DNA of 63,147 bases from an uncultured Acidobacteriota bacterium (GTDB lineage: Bacteria; Acidobacteriota; Blastocatellia; Pyrinomonadales; Pyrinomonadaceae): contig CADEGD010000024.1 in the NCBI GenBank assembly GCA_902826795.1, forward strand, positions 1-63,147, read 5' to 3'. The notes under the pieces are model-generated. The model worked only from the letters and a program-made list of their open reading frames with translations. It was not told the DNA's origin and made no database searches. Within the stretch, counting starts at the first letter, position 1. Every line of letters starts with the position of its first letter. The position numbers and the translations under genes are program-made. Shown here piece by piece: positions 7,981 to 16,589 of the stretch.

Positions 7981-8526
7981 ATGCCCTCGAAATTTGTCAG
8001 TTTTCTTCAACGGATCCGCGTTTTTTCAGGATTCGTCATCGCGATCGTTTTCCTTGTATTTTCCCGGCCAACTCCGATCACGTTGGCGGCCGGCATCTCG
8101 ATAGCCGCAGTTGGTGTTTTGGTAAGGGCTTGGGCGTGCGGACACCTTCGCAAATCAGCCGAGCTTGACGTCTCGGGTCCGTATGCCTATACACGAAATC
8201 CGCTGTACTTAGGCACCTTTTTGATCGCGCTCGGTTTCGGCATCGCGTCCGGTTCATGGTGGCTGTTCCTGCTGATCGCGGCCTACATCGGAAGCATCTA
8301 TTTCCCGGTGATGAACGTCGAAGCAGATGTGCTCGGGCAGCGTCTGGGAGAGCAATATCGAGAGTATGCCGCGAACGTTCCGCTGCTGGTGCCGAGGCTG
8401 ACGCCGTGGAAAAAATCTGACCGACGCTTTGATTTTCGGCTATACTTGAAAAACGGCGAATACAACGCGGCCATCGGCCTTCTCGCGGCTTCGGCGTTTC
8501 TTGCAATCAAGTCCTATCTATTTTGA
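7981..8526 (+). CDS. Isoprenylcysteine carboxyl methyltransferase-family membrane protein
   Basis: The 181-residue protein has four to five hydrophobic segments and the C-terminal family signature DVSGPYAYTRNPLYLGTF, with RNPLY and a later EEQY-like GEQYREYA. This matches the ICMT/phospholipid methyltransferase group, which transfers a methyl group from SAM to a membrane-embedded substrate. The substrate is not predictable. It follows the heptosyltransferase by nine bases and precedes a DUF3108 protein, so the three probably form an envelope-related operon. Confidence 0.8.
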   Translation: MPSKFVSFLQRIRVFSGFVIAIVFLVFSRPTPITLAAGISIAAVGVLVRAWACGHLRKSAELDVSGPYAYTRNPLYLGTFLIALGFGIASGSWWLFLLIAAYIGSIYFPVMNVEADVLGQRLGEQYREYAANVPLLVPRLTPWKKSDRRFDFRLYLKNGEYNAAIGLLAASAFLAIKSYLF

Positions 8527-8533
8527 TTTCTAT

Positions 8534-9346
8534 ATGAAGCGGTTCCTATCGTTCGTTTTTGTACTATCAGCAGCCCTTGTGCTGGGAAATTCGACGTTGG
8601 CACAGCCGTCTGCTCCGCCCTTTAACGAGGGCGAAACGCTTACCTACGAAGGCAAGGTGAGCAAGATCATTCAAGGTATCGCGGTAGCGGATCTTAAGTT
8701 TACTGTCGACCGCGTTGACGGAAACGATTATCTGATCAAAGCGGAGGCGAAGTCGAAGGGAACGCTTCTGAAACTGTTCCGTTTCTCCTTTCTTCAGAAA
8801 TTCGAATCGACGATCGACGATACCGATTTTCGCGTTATCCGCACGGTCAAACACGACGTTCAAAAGGAACGTGTCCGCGACAGCGAGGCCCTTTTTGATT
8901 ACGGCGACAAGCGGGTGACATGGATCGAGACCGACCCGAAAGAGCCGATGAAGCCGCCCCGCAAGATCGCGTCAGAGATCGAGGGCACTACTCACGATCT
9001 GATCTCGGGCGTTTACAGCCTGCGAATGCTGCCGCTTGCGGTTGGTAAAGCTTTCAATCTTAAGATCAGCGATTCGGGCCTCGTATACGAAGTGCCGGTC
9101 AGGGTAACGCGACGCGAAATGCAGAAGACCGAGATCGGCCGGGTAATGTGTTTTCGTGTTGAGCCGGAAATTTTCGGCACAGGACGACTTATCGAGGGTA
9201 AGGGCAGCATGATCATCTGGATCACGGACGATGCCCGCCGCATTCCGGTGCGATCGCAGGTCCATGCTTCGATCGGCAAGATCGAGATCAAGATCCAGTC
9301 GCTTTCAAACGGTAAGCCCAAAACGCAGACGGCCAAAAGTAATTAG
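8534..9346 (+). CDS. DUF3108 family exported protein
   Basis: The ATG at 8534 gives a clean signal peptide (MKRFLSFVFVLSAALVLGNS, cleavage likely after LAQ). The mature protein begins with PPFNEGETLTYEGKVSKI, the start of the DUF3108 domain seen in envelope proteins of Gram-negative bacteria. The beta-rich body includes TVKHDVQKERVRDSEALFDY and LISGVYSLRMLPL, both typical of the family. The function is unknown; the fold is thought to be lipocalin/barrel-like. It starts eight bases after the methyltransferase stop. The gene is followed by an imperfect GCAAAA/TTTTGC hairpin at about 9346-9366. Confidence 0.8.
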   Translation: MKRFLSFVFVLSAALVLGNSTLAQPSAPPFNEGETLTYEGKVSKIIQGIAVADLKFTVDRVDGNDYLIKAEAKSKGTLLKLFRFSFLQKFESTIDDTDFRVIRTVKHDVQKERVRDSEALFDYGDKRVTWIETDPKEPMKPPRKIASEIEGTTHDLISGVYSLRMLPLAVGKAFNLKISDSGLVYEVPVRVTRREMQKTEIGRVMCFRVEPEIFGTGRLIEGKGSMIIWITDDARRIPVRSQVHASIGKIEIKIQSLSNGKPKTQTAKSN

Positions 9347-9418
9347 CAAAACTTGTAACTTTTGCCCAAAAGCCGCATAATTTCGTTTTATTTTCGAACG
9401 GAATTTTGCGGTTTTTAC

Positions 9419-10441
9419 ATGGTTGAAGCGACAAAGAATTTGGGGTCTGAAGGGTTGAGTCCGGTTTCATCCGGCGAGCTGCTGCGAACGGGTGACGAGA
9501 TGGCCGAGATCACGGCGCGGATCGCCGCGGCGCTCGTTGAAGAATCGCTGGTGGATGTTGAGGAAGAACTTTCCCCGGCATTCAAGGAACTTCGTGAGCC
9601 GAAGCTGCCGACTCTAGCTCGCGAGAATCGGGCACGCCTTCTGATGCAGACGCCAACGCGGGTATATTTCTACTGGTCGCTGAAGAACAATCCGTGGCAG
9701 ATCCTGCATCGTGTGTTCGGCGACGATCGCGGCAGCTACACACTTGTTCTTAAGCTTATTAATCAGACGCGCGACATTGAAGAAATACATCCCGTCGATG
9801 CCGAGGGAAACTGGTGGTTTTCGGTCGATGCGGACTCGACCTATCGAGCTGAGATCGGTTTTTACGCCCCCAACAGACCATATTTTCGAGCCCTTTTCTC
9901 GAACACCATCACGACGCCGAGGAAGAGTCCAAGCCCGCGCGTTGCGACCGACGCCGATTGGATGGTAAACGCCGAGACGTTCGCTCAGGTTTTGGACGCC
10001 TCGGGATTTAAGCAAGACGCATACGAAGTGGCGCTTGCAGGTGACGATCCTATCGTTGTCGAAATAGCGACACGAGACGCGTTCTCCGATCTGCTCGGCG
10101 AAGTTTCGTTCGAAGGATTTACGGTCGAGGAGTTGAGATACGCGTTGCTCGCTCTCGCTTCCGGCGTGCCGATCGAGGAACTGCGATGGAAGATCAGTGC
10201 GTCTCTGTTTGCATTGCTAGAGGCGAATCTGGGCCGCTTGTCGAACGAATCAGCCGTCTCGTCCCTCCGCGAGCATTTCGATCTTGGTGACGATGAAGCG
10301 GTTGAGGAAGAACAACTCGCCGCCGTGTACGGCTCGAGCCTTGTTCATTTCCCGAAGACGCTGAAACGCCGCCGCATCCCGCTAGAATTGAGAGAGTTCA
10401 CCGTTGCCGGATCTGCGAGGCCCTCGAGTCCGAGCCGTTGA
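9419..10441 (+). CDS. DUF4912 domain protein
   Basis: The 340-residue product has a variable acidic N-terminus (about 70 residues) followed by the DUF4912 domain. That domain is recognisable from RARLLMQTPTRVYFYW, the stretch around DIEEIHPVDAEGNWWF, and YRAEIGFYAPNRPYF. The domain is thought to be an immunoglobulin-like, possibly carbohydrate-binding fold. In several phyla it sits beside or is fused to the GH57 branching enzyme, exactly as here, where that gene begins 40 bases downstream. A helical C-terminal half with no named domain follows. The ATG at 9419 is preferred over a TTG 57 bases upstream. Confidence 0.8.
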   Translation: MVEATKNLGSEGLSPVSSGELLRTGDEMAEITARIAAALVEESLVDVEEELSPAFKELREPKLPTLARENRARLLMQTPTRVYFYWSLKNNPWQILHRVFGDDRGSYTLVLKLINQTRDIEEIHPVDAEGNWWFSVDADSTYRAEIGFYAPNRPYFRALFSNTITTPRKSPSPRVATDADWMVNAETFAQVLDASGFKQDAYEVALAGDDPIVVEIATRDAFSDLLGEVSFEGFTVEELRYALLALASGVPIEELRWKISASLFALLEANLGRLSNESAVSSLREHFDLGDDEAVEEEQLAAVYGSSLVHFPKTLKRRRIPLELREFTVAGSARPSSPSR

Positions 10442-10444
10442 GAA

Positions 10445-10464
10445 CCGCCGCTGGTAAGCGGTGG
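10445..10464. repeat. Short hairpin between the DUF4912 and GH57 genes
   Basis: CCGCCGCT and AGCGGTGG form an eight-pair stem with a four-base loop. The sequence resembles the ACCACCTGCGGTAGCGGGTGG repeat at 23560-23620, so it may be a diverged copy of that family. It has no T-run and is not an obvious terminator. Confidence 0.5.
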
Positions 10465-10481
10465 ACTGCTGAAAATACAAC

Positions 10482-12143
10482 ATGCCCCTTGGGTACTTCA
10501 GCCTTATCCTTCACGCCCATTTGCCGTTCGTGCGGCATCCGGAGTATCCCGAGTTCTTAGAGGAAGACTGGTTTTACGAAGCGATCACCGAAGTCTATCT
10601 TCCGATAATCTTCTTACTTCAAAACCTTCACGAAGCCGGAGCGAAGCCGCGGCTTGCGATGAACGTTTCGCCGCCGTTGTGCGAGATGTTGGCCGACCCG
10701 CTGCTCGAATCGCGATATACGCGGCACTTGGAAAACCTGCTCGAACTCGCGCGCAAAGAACTCGAACGGACTCAAAATGAATCTCCGGAATTTGTCGAGG
10801 CGGCGGCGATGTACGTCGAAAATCTTTCGGCCTCGCTCGATTTGTGGAATAACCGTTACGGCAGAAATCTGATAAATGCATTTCGCGAGCTTCAGGACGA
10901 AGGCGTGCTCGAGATAATCACGTGCTGTGCGACGCATGGCTTCATGCCGCTGATCTCGACGCCCGAAGCTCGCCGAGCGCAGATCGAGATCGCGGTCAAA
11001 AATTACAAAAAGCACTTCGGGCGTCAGCCTCGCGGCATATGGCTAGCGGAATGTGCGTATGAGCCGGGCGTCGAGCAGTTGCTAAAGGAGTACGGCATCG
11101 AGTATTTCATCTCGGATACGCACGCGATACTCTATGGCGATCCGCGGCCGCGATACGGCGTTCACGCTCCCGTGGTTTGCCCGAACGGCGTAGCCGTATT
11201 CGCTCGCGATGTCGAAACCAGTCAGCAAGTGTGGTCGGCGGAGATCGGCTATCCCGGCAACGATCTTTATCGAGAATTTTATCGCGACATCGGCTGGGAC
11301 GCGGAGTTTGAATATCTCAAACCGCATCTTCACGCCGACGGAACGCGGCGCCATCTCGGGCTGAAGTATCACGCGATCACCGGCAAAGACGTGCCGCAGA
11401 ATCGCAAGGCGCCGTATCGTCCTTCGCTTGCACGCGAGAAGGTTTCGGAGAACGCGATGCACTTCATCGGCGAACGAATGAAGCAGGCGAGGATGTTGCG
11501 GGAGACTTTCGAGGGCCATGCTCCGCTCGTCGTATCGCCATACGACGCTGAGCTGTTCGGGCATTGGTGGTTCGAGGGGCCGCAGTTCATCGATTTCTTT
11601 TTCCGCAAGCTTCATTACGACCAGAACGAGATCGCCGCGATCACGCCGGGCGATTTTCTCGATTCGCAAACGCCGATCCAGATCCAGCAGCCGACCGCCT
11701 CAAGCTGGGGCGAGGCCGGATATTTCAAAGTCTGGCTCAATGAAGGAAACTCGTGGATGTATCCATATCAGCACGACGCCGAACGGCGGATGACCGAATA
11801 TGCAGATCGCGGTAAGAGTGACGCCTTTAGGCGTTCCGGGGAAACGGCTGACGCCATCACTCTTACGACGCGCATCTTGAATCAAATGGCCCGCGAACTT
11901 CTGCTCGCCCAATCTTCCGACTGGGCGTTCCAGATCTATCAGGGCACGACGGTTGAATATTCGTCGCGACGATTTCAATCGCACATTCATCGATTCAACC
12001 TTCTCGCCGAGATGCTCGACGCCGAAGAGATTACTGAGTATCAACGCTCGCTGCTCGCTGAGATCGAAGGCCGCGACACGATCTTTCAGGAGATCGATTA
12101 CCGTGTTTACTGCGCGCGAGCGGCATCTGCGGCCACCGCCTGA
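10482..12143 (+). CDS. 1,4-alpha-glucan branching enzyme, GH57 family
   Basis: The 553-residue protein begins with LGYFSLILHAHLPFVRHPEY, the N-terminal signature of GH57 branching enzymes. The nucleophile region WLAECAYEPG and the acid/base region SPYDAELFGHWWFEGP are both present, as is the C-terminal helical domain with SSWGEAGYF. It forms alpha-1,6 branches in glycogen in the cytoplasm. Residues 445-462 (KSDAFRRSGETADAITLT) come from an in-frame palindromic element at 11812-11866 that is not part of the family. It lies after the last catalytic motif in what is probably a surface loop, so activity may be kept. Confidence 0.9.
   Translation: MPLGYFSLILHAHLPFVRHPEYPEFLEEDWFYEAITEVYLPIIFLLQNLHEAGAKPRLAMNVSPPLCEMLADPLLESRYTRHLENLLELARKELERTQNESPEFVEAAAMYVENLSASLDLWNNRYGRNLINAFRELQDEGVLEIITCCATHGFMPLISTPEARRAQIEIAVKNYKKHFGRQPRGIWLAECAYEPGVEQLLKEYGIEYFISDTHAILYGDPRPRYGVHAPVVCPNGVAVFARDVETSQQVWSAEIGYPGNDLYREFYRDIGWDAEFEYLKPHLHADGTRRHLGLKYHAITGKDVPQNRKAPYRPSLAREKVSENAMHFIGERMKQARMLRETFEGHAPLVVSPYDAELFGHWWFEGPQFIDFFFRKLHYDQNEIAAITPGDFLDSQTPIQIQQPTASSWGEAGYFKVWLNEGNSWMYPYQHDAERRMTEYADRGKSDAFRRSGETADAITLTTRILNQMARELLLAQSSDWAFQIYQGTTVEYSSRRFQSHIHRFNLLAEMLDAEEITEYQRSLLAEIEGRDTIFQEIDYRVYCARAASAATA
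11812..11866. repeat. Palindromic element copy 2, in frame inside the GH57 gene
   Basis: Arms GTAAGAGTGACG (11812-11823) and CATCACTCTTAC (11855-11866) have one mismatch. The inner hairpin is ACGCC-TTTA-GGCGT. The 55 bases are read through without a stop, as residues KSDAFRRSGETADAITLT within the branching enzyme. The frame is the same one used in the two full copies inside the phage-derived genes. Confidence 0.9.
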
Positions 12144-12174
12144 ATCTGATATCATCGTCTTTTTCAGCAGAGCG

Positions 12175-13410
12175 ATGCCATCAGGTCAAACTTCTTATCC
12201 ACGCAACAAGATAAAGGTACTTCTGCTCGAGAACATCTCGGACGCAGCGGTCCGCGAACTCGAGTCGGCCGGCTATACAAACATCGAGCGCGTCTCAGGT
12301 GCGCTCAGCGAGGACGAACTGATCAAAAAAATTTGCGGGGTTCACCTGCTCGGCATTCGGTCTAAGACGCGGGTGACGAAACGCGTGATCGAAGCGGCGG
12401 ACAAGCTGCTGGCGATCGGTGCGTTTTGCATCGGCGTAAATCAGGTCGATCTGAAGGCCGCGACCGAAAAAGGCGTAGCAGTATTCAACGCACCGTATTC
12501 AAACACGCGCTCGGTTGCGGAACTGATCATCGGCCTGAGCGTGATGCTTATCCGCAAGATCGCGGATAAGAATGCGGCCGCACATCGCGGAGAATGGATG
12601 AAGGACGCGAGCGGAAGTTTCGAACTTCGTGGGAAGACGCTCGGAATCGTAGGCTACGGAAACATCGGTTCGCAGGTTTCAGGCTTAGCCGAAGCTATGG
12701 GAATGCAAGTGCTCTACTATGATGTCGCCACGAAACTTCCGCTCGGGAATGCAAAGCAGGTCGCCGATCTCAAGGATCTCTTAAAACGCTCAAACATCGT
12801 CACGCTGCACGTTCCGTCAGATGTTTCTACTCGAGATTTGATCAACTGGGAGCGGATCAAGTTGATGCGTAGGGGCAGCGTCCTGATCAATCACAGCCGC
12901 GGTGACGTTGTCGATCTGAAGGCCGTCGGGAAGGCGGTGAAGTCCGGCAAACTTGCCGGAGCGGCGATCGATGTGTTTCCGGAAGAGCCGGAGAAGAACG
13001 GCGATCCGTTTGCGTGTGAGCTGCAGGGTTTGCCGAACGTCATCCTGACGCCGCACATCGGCGGCTCGACCGAAGAAGCACAAGCCAACATCGGCCTCGA
13101 CGTTACCGCCAAGCTTATAAGATATCTCGACTTCGGCACTTCGGAGGGCTCTCACACGGTGCCGCCCGTGTCGCTGCCGCCGCAAGCCGGAACGCATCGC
13201 ATCCTGCACATTCACCGAAACATTCCGGGCGTGCTCGGCGACATCAACTCACGCCTCTCAAAACGCGGCATCAACATCACTGGCCAGTACTTGAAAACCA
13301 ACGACGAGATCGGCTACGTGATACTCGATGTCGAATCGAAGCTTTCGCAGGAAGCGTTCGAGATACTCAAGAATGTGAAGGGCACGGTGCGAGCGAGGAT
13401 GGTCTATTGA
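12175..13410 (+). CDS. serA: D-3-phosphoglycerate dehydrogenase with C-terminal ACT domain
   Basis: The 411-residue length matches the E. coli-type SerA, which oxidises 3-phosphoglycerate in the first step of serine synthesis and is feedback-inhibited by serine. Visible motifs are GIRSKTRVTKRVIEAA, the Rossmann GxGxxG region GIVGYGNIGSQVSGLAE, the catalytic Arg region NHSRGDVVDL, the Glu region FPEEPEKNGDPF, and the catalytic His in TPHIGGSTEEAQ. The ACT domain at the end starts near HRILHIHRNIPGVLGDIN. I chose the ATG at 12175 because upstream sequence overlaps the GH57 gene in another frame. Confidence 0.93.
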   Translation: MPSGQTSYPRNKIKVLLLENISDAAVRELESAGYTNIERVSGALSEDELIKKICGVHLLGIRSKTRVTKRVIEAADKLLAIGAFCIGVNQVDLKAATEKGVAVFNAPYSNTRSVAELIIGLSVMLIRKIADKNAAAHRGEWMKDASGSFELRGKTLGIVGYGNIGSQVSGLAEAMGMQVLYYDVATKLPLGNAKQVADLKDLLKRSNIVTLHVPSDVSTRDLINWERIKLMRRGSVLINHSRGDVVDLKAVGKAVKSGKLAGAAIDVFPEEPEKNGDPFACELQGLPNVILTPHIGGSTEEAQANIGLDVTAKLIRYLDFGTSEGSHTVPPVSLPPQAGTHRILHIHRNIPGVLGDINSRLSKRGINITGQYLKTNDEIGYVILDVESKLSQEAFEILKNVKGTVRARMVY

Positions 13411-13453
13411 ATTGAAACGCCCCGCACTACGGATGTGGTAAAATTGCAGTCCG

Positions 13454-13684
13454 ATGCATCAGTTGAACATTGAGAAAAATTCAACCATCCCCCTTCCAGA
13501 GCTTATCGATTCCGTAGTAAATGGGGATGAGATCGTCTTCACGGAAAACGACAAACCGGTTGCACGGCTTGTCGGCGTTCGTTACGAAAAGCCAGTACCA
13601 AAGTTCGGCAGCGCAAAGGGCTTGTTCACGTTGGCGGATGATTTTGATGAGCCGCTCGAAGACTTCGACGAATATCGTCAATGA
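13454..13684 (+). CDS. Type II antitoxin, Phd/YefM-like (VapB partner)
   Basis: A 76-residue protein beginning MHQLNIEKNSTIPLPELIDSV, with GDEIVFTENDKPVARLV, the typical Phd/YefM DNA-binding N-terminus. An acidic C-terminal tail (DDFDEPLEDFDEYRQ) is suited to blocking a PIN toxin. Its stop overlaps the toxin start by four bases (ATGA), the usual arrangement for coupled translation. It probably represses its own promoter together with the toxin. Confidence 0.85.
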   Translation: MHQLNIEKNSTIPLPELIDSVVNGDEIVFTENDKPVARLVGVRYEKPVPKFGSAKGLFTLADDFDEPLEDFDEYRQ

Positions 13685-14070
13685 ACCTTCTTTTAGATAC
13701 CCACACACTTCTCTGGTTTATTGCAGGAAGCACCCGCATTAGCAGCGAGGCGAAGAGATTGGTCGAATCCGCCGAACATCGCAAGTTCGTAAGCACCGCA
13801 AGCATCTGGGAGATAGCTATCAAGGTGAGCATTGGCAAGATGTCACTTGCTGAACCGTTCAACTATCTTTTTCCACGCCAGTTGCAAATCAACGGTTTTG
13901 AGCTTCTTCCGATAGCGATCGAACACTCTTCGCTAGTGACGACGTTGCCATTTCATCATCGCGATCCGTTCGACAGAATGCTTGTGGCACAGTCGCTTGT
14001 TGAGGAAATGCCGATCGTAAGTATCGACGCAGCCTTTGACCGATATTCGGTTGATCGGCGGTGGGATTAA
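13681..14070 (+). CDS. Type II toxin, PIN domain (VapC-like)
   Basis: The 129-residue product shows the PIN nuclease core: the first acidic residue in LLLDTHTLLWF, the second in ASIWEIAIKVSIGK, and the later aspartates in HHRDPFDRMLVAQ and VSIDAAFDRY. Such proteins are Mg-dependent RNases that block translation when the antitoxin is lost. The HTLLWF and PFDRMLVAQ forms place it in the common PIN subgroup paired with Phd-like antitoxins. All four acidic positions appear intact. Confidence 0.9.
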   Translation: MNLLLDTHTLLWFIAGSTRISSEAKRLVESAEHRKFVSTASIWEIAIKVSIGKMSLAEPFNYLFPRQLQINGFELLPIAIEHSSLVTTLPFHHRDPFDRMLVAQSLVEEMPIVSIDAAFDRYSVDRRWD

Positions 14071-14198
14071 AAACGCGTGTGAATACTTCGCTTGCGAGGC
14101 CTAACAGCGCGCAAGATTTCAATTGCTAGGTTCGGCTCTCAGTATTTCCCAAACATCTTTCGGGACAAACTGAAAACTAAAGGTGAAACCAAAAAGGT

Positions 14199-15206
14199 AT
14201 GAGGATCTTAGCTCTACTATTCGTGCTCAATCTTATCTCAATTACGATTTCTGCTCAGTGGGTTAAGCAGACCGTGACCACGACTGCTTCCTTTCGCGGG
14301 CTTTCGGTCGTGAGTGAAAAGGTCGTTTGGGCGAGCGGCACGGGCGGGACGGTGATACGGACGATCGACGGTGGAAAGGCGTGGGATGTGATCGCGGTGC
14401 CGGGAGCTGAGAAGCTCGACTTCCGCGATATTGAGGCGTTCGACGCGAATACGGCGTACATCCTGAGCATCGGCAACGGAGCCGACTCGCGAATATATAA
14501 GACTACAGACGGCGGAAAGACGTGGAAAGAGCAGTTTCGTAATGCGAATGAGAAGGCGTTCTTCGACGCGATCGCATGTTGGGATGCGAAGAACTGCATC
14601 TCGATGAGCGATCCTGTCGACGGGCATTACGTACTGATCAACACGACCGACGGCGAGACGTGGAAGCCGATTGTCGGCAATCAACTGCCGGCCGCGAAGG
14701 ATGGTGAGGCTGCGTTTGCCGCAAGCGGAACGTGTCTTTACATCAACCCCGCGAACGGCGATGTATTTCTGGTCTCGGGCGGAAGTGACGCTCGTGTCTT
14801 CAAGTCGATTGATCGAGGTAAGTCGTGGACGTTTGCGAATACTCCGATCATTAAAGGCACCGCGGGCAGCGGCGTATTTTCGATCGCATTTCGAAATGCA
14901 TTGCACGGTACTATCGTTGGCGGTAACTATGAAAAGCCGACGGATGCGGTCAATACGGTCGCGTATTCCGGGGACGGCGGAAAGGCCTGGCTTGAAGGCG
15001 AAGGCTTGAGCGGATATCGGTCAGCCGTTACATACATTGACGACCGAACGACGATTGCCGTCGGCACAAACGGCACCGATATCTCATACGATCGCGGCCG
15101 CACGTGGAAAAAGATCGGGGATGAGAATCTGAACGCGGTTGCGGCAAAGGGCAAGAAAGCGGTATGGGCCGTCGGTGCAAAAGGAATCGTCGTAAAACTA
15201 AAGTAG
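14199..15206 (+). CDS. Ycf48/BNR-type exported beta-propeller protein
   Basis: A 335-residue exported protein with an N-terminal signal peptide (MRILALLFVLNLISITISAQ). Repeated Asp-box-like units follow: GGTVIRTIDGGKAW, RIYKTTDGGKTWKE, RVFKSIDRGKSWTF and DISYDRGRTWKKI. These mark a seven-bladed propeller of the sialidase/Ycf48 superfamily. In cyanobacteria Ycf48 assists photosystem II assembly, but in heterotrophs such proteins are simply annotated as oxidoreductase-like or photosystem-stability-like, with no known role. No catalytic sialidase residues are claimed. Confidence 0.8.
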   Translation: MRILALLFVLNLISITISAQWVKQTVTTTASFRGLSVVSEKVVWASGTGGTVIRTIDGGKAWDVIAVPGAEKLDFRDIEAFDANTAYILSIGNGADSRIYKTTDGGKTWKEQFRNANEKAFFDAIACWDAKNCISMSDPVDGHYVLINTTDGETWKPIVGNQLPAAKDGEAAFAASGTCLYINPANGDVFLVSGGSDARVFKSIDRGKSWTFANTPIIKGTAGSGVFSIAFRNALHGTIVGGNYEKPTDAVNTVAYSGDGGKAWLEGEGLSGYRSAVTYIDDRTTIAVGTNGTDISYDRGRTWKKIGDENLNAVAAKGKKAVWAVGAKGIVVKLK

Positions 15207-15208
15207 GC

Positions 15209-15242
15209 GATCATTCCCAGCCTAGAACGACCGGGAATGATC
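15209..15242. terminator. Hairpin between convergent genes
   Basis: GATCATTCCC (15209-15218) and GGGAATGATC (15233-15242) form a perfect ten-pair stem with a 14-base loop. It starts three bases after the propeller gene and ends 13 bases before the stop of the convergent gene. There is no T-run, so it is a weak or bidirectional terminator candidate. Confidence 0.5.
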
Positions 15243-15255
15243 TCGCGGGAAAGTT

Positions 15256-15618
15256 TTACGAACACCAATAGCCGATGTTCAACGTTTGCGAGCTAATGCG
15301 ACTGCAGCGTCCCGAACCCGGATTGCCAAACGAGTCACATTGTCCGCAAATGGTGTAGTTGCCGTTGTTGTCGCGATAGATCGCTCGGCAAGGCCCTTGC
15401 GGGAAATAACTCCAGCAGCCTTCGAAACCGCGGTTGCCGTCCCAAACCGAGTACAAACTATTCGAAGGCGAGATCAACATGTTCGCACTTATCGCCTTAA
15501 CACATGCGGGCGGTCCTTGTGGTTGCTCGGCAGCGTCGTTTGAGGGAGCCACGGCGTTCACCGTAAGAGGCACGGATAACAAAAACGTCATCACACACGC
15601 TTTTAGAAATCGAATCAT
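15256..15618 (-). CDS. Small cysteine-rich secreted protein, unknown function
   Basis: I do not recognise this family. The ATG at 15618 has a strong ribosome binding site (AAGGAGGACC) and starts a signal peptide (MIRFLKACVMTFLLSVPLTV, cleavage probably after NAVA). The mature part is about 95 residues and holds seven cysteines in PACVK, EGCWSY, GPCRAI, TICGQCDSF, GRCSRI and YWCS, suggesting disulfides outside the cytoplasm. It contains YRDNNGNYTICGQC. The C-terminus ends at the sixth spaced cysteine position (YWCS). It is a single gene between the convergent propeller gene and a divergent M28 peptidase. Confidence 0.65.
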   Translation of the reverse strand: MIRFLKACVMTFLLSVPLTVNAVAPSNDAAEQPQGPPACVKAISANMLISPSNSLYSVWDGNRGFEGCWSYFPQGPCRAIYRDNNGNYTICGQCDSFGNPGSGRCSRISSQTLNIGYWCS

Positions 15619-15725
15619 TGATGGGTCCTCCTTATTAAGCAGCGTCAAGCTGTTCGGCAAGATGGGAGAGAACTTTTCGTGCAGGCGCGATGACGATATC
15701 ATAGACGCGGACGAGCCTCAATCCT

Positions 15726-16583
15726 ATGAAAACAGTATTTATTCCGGTCGCTTTGCTCACGCTGGTTTTTGCCGCGTCGGGTCAGCCTATCCAACCAGTC
15801 ATCGAAACACCCGCAAAGAAAGATCCGTTCTCTTCCAAATCGCTCGTTGAAGAGTCGATAAAGAGTGTCCCGTGCAAGATCCCTGAACGACGAGAAGGCG
15901 TGAAAAAGTTGTTTCTCGATTCAGGAGTGCAGGAAGCCGACATCGTTTTCGAAACTTTCGATAAAGAAAAGGCGGCTAACGTGATCGTGAAAAAGGCTGG
16001 AAAGTCGAAGGAAACGATCGTGATCGGCGCTCACTTTGATCGCACCGGCAGCGGATGCGGCGTCACCGATAATTGGACGGGAGTATCCATAATTGCTCAT
16101 ATATACCGAACGATCAAAGACATGGAAACCGAGAAGAGCTATATCTTTGCCGCGTTTGATCGAGAGGAAGAGGGACTAAAAGGCTCGCGAGAGATGGTTA
16201 AGGCCATGCCAGAGTCCGATCGAACAAACGTTTGCTCGATGGTCAACTTCGATAGCTTCGGCCAGGGATATCCGATGGCGCTGCGGAATGCTTCGTCATC
16301 GAAGATGGTCAAGTTTGCTGAAGACTTTGCGAAAGAATCGAAGATAAACTTTACCGCTGTGGCAATTGAAGGTGCGAGCTCCGACTCGGCTTCCTTCGTT
16401 GAGAAAAAGATTCCGGCAATAACGCTCAGCGGACTTTCTTCGAACTGGCAGGACATTCTTCACTCGTCGAACGACCAAGTCGAAAAGGTCAATATGGACA
16501 GCGTCTATTTAGGCTACCGTTTTGGTGTCGTCTTCGTATCGAAGCTTGACGGCTTGACGTGCGATGCATTTCGAAAAGATTAA
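15726..16583 (+). CDS. M28 family zinc metallopeptidase, exported
   Basis: The 285-residue product starts with a signal peptide (MKTVFIPVALLTLVFAASG). The co-catalytic zinc ligands of the M28 aminopeptidase family are readable: His and Asp in IGAHFDRTGSG, Asp in TDNWTGVS, the catalytic and ligand glutamates in DREEEGLKGS, Asp in NFDSFG, and the last His in DILHSSNDQVEKV. It probably removes N-terminal amino acids from peptides in the periplasm. It is six bases upstream of nhaA and may share its transcript. Confidence 0.88.
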   Translation: MKTVFIPVALLTLVFAASGQPIQPVIETPAKKDPFSSKSLVEESIKSVPCKIPERREGVKKLFLDSGVQEADIVFETFDKEKAANVIVKKAGKSKETIVIGAHFDRTGSGCGVTDNWTGVSIIAHIYRTIKDMETEKSYIFAAFDREEEGLKGSREMVKAMPESDRTNVCSMVNFDSFGQGYPMALRNASSSKMVKFAEDFAKESKINFTAVAIEGASSDSASFVEKKIPAITLSGLSSNWQDILHSSNDQVEKVNMDSVYLGYRFGVVFVSKLDGLTCDAFRKD

Positions 16584-16589
16584 AAGAGA

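Noticed and set aside
9362..9418. Upstream TTG start for the DUF4912 gene
   Set aside because: The extra 19 residues look like non-coding sequence overlapping a weak hairpin; the ATG at 9419 is simpler.
11082..11669. Long open frame on the strand opposite the GH57 gene
   Set aside because: It is fully antisense to a well-conserved enzyme, has no recognisable domain, and is explained by codon bias of the sense gene.
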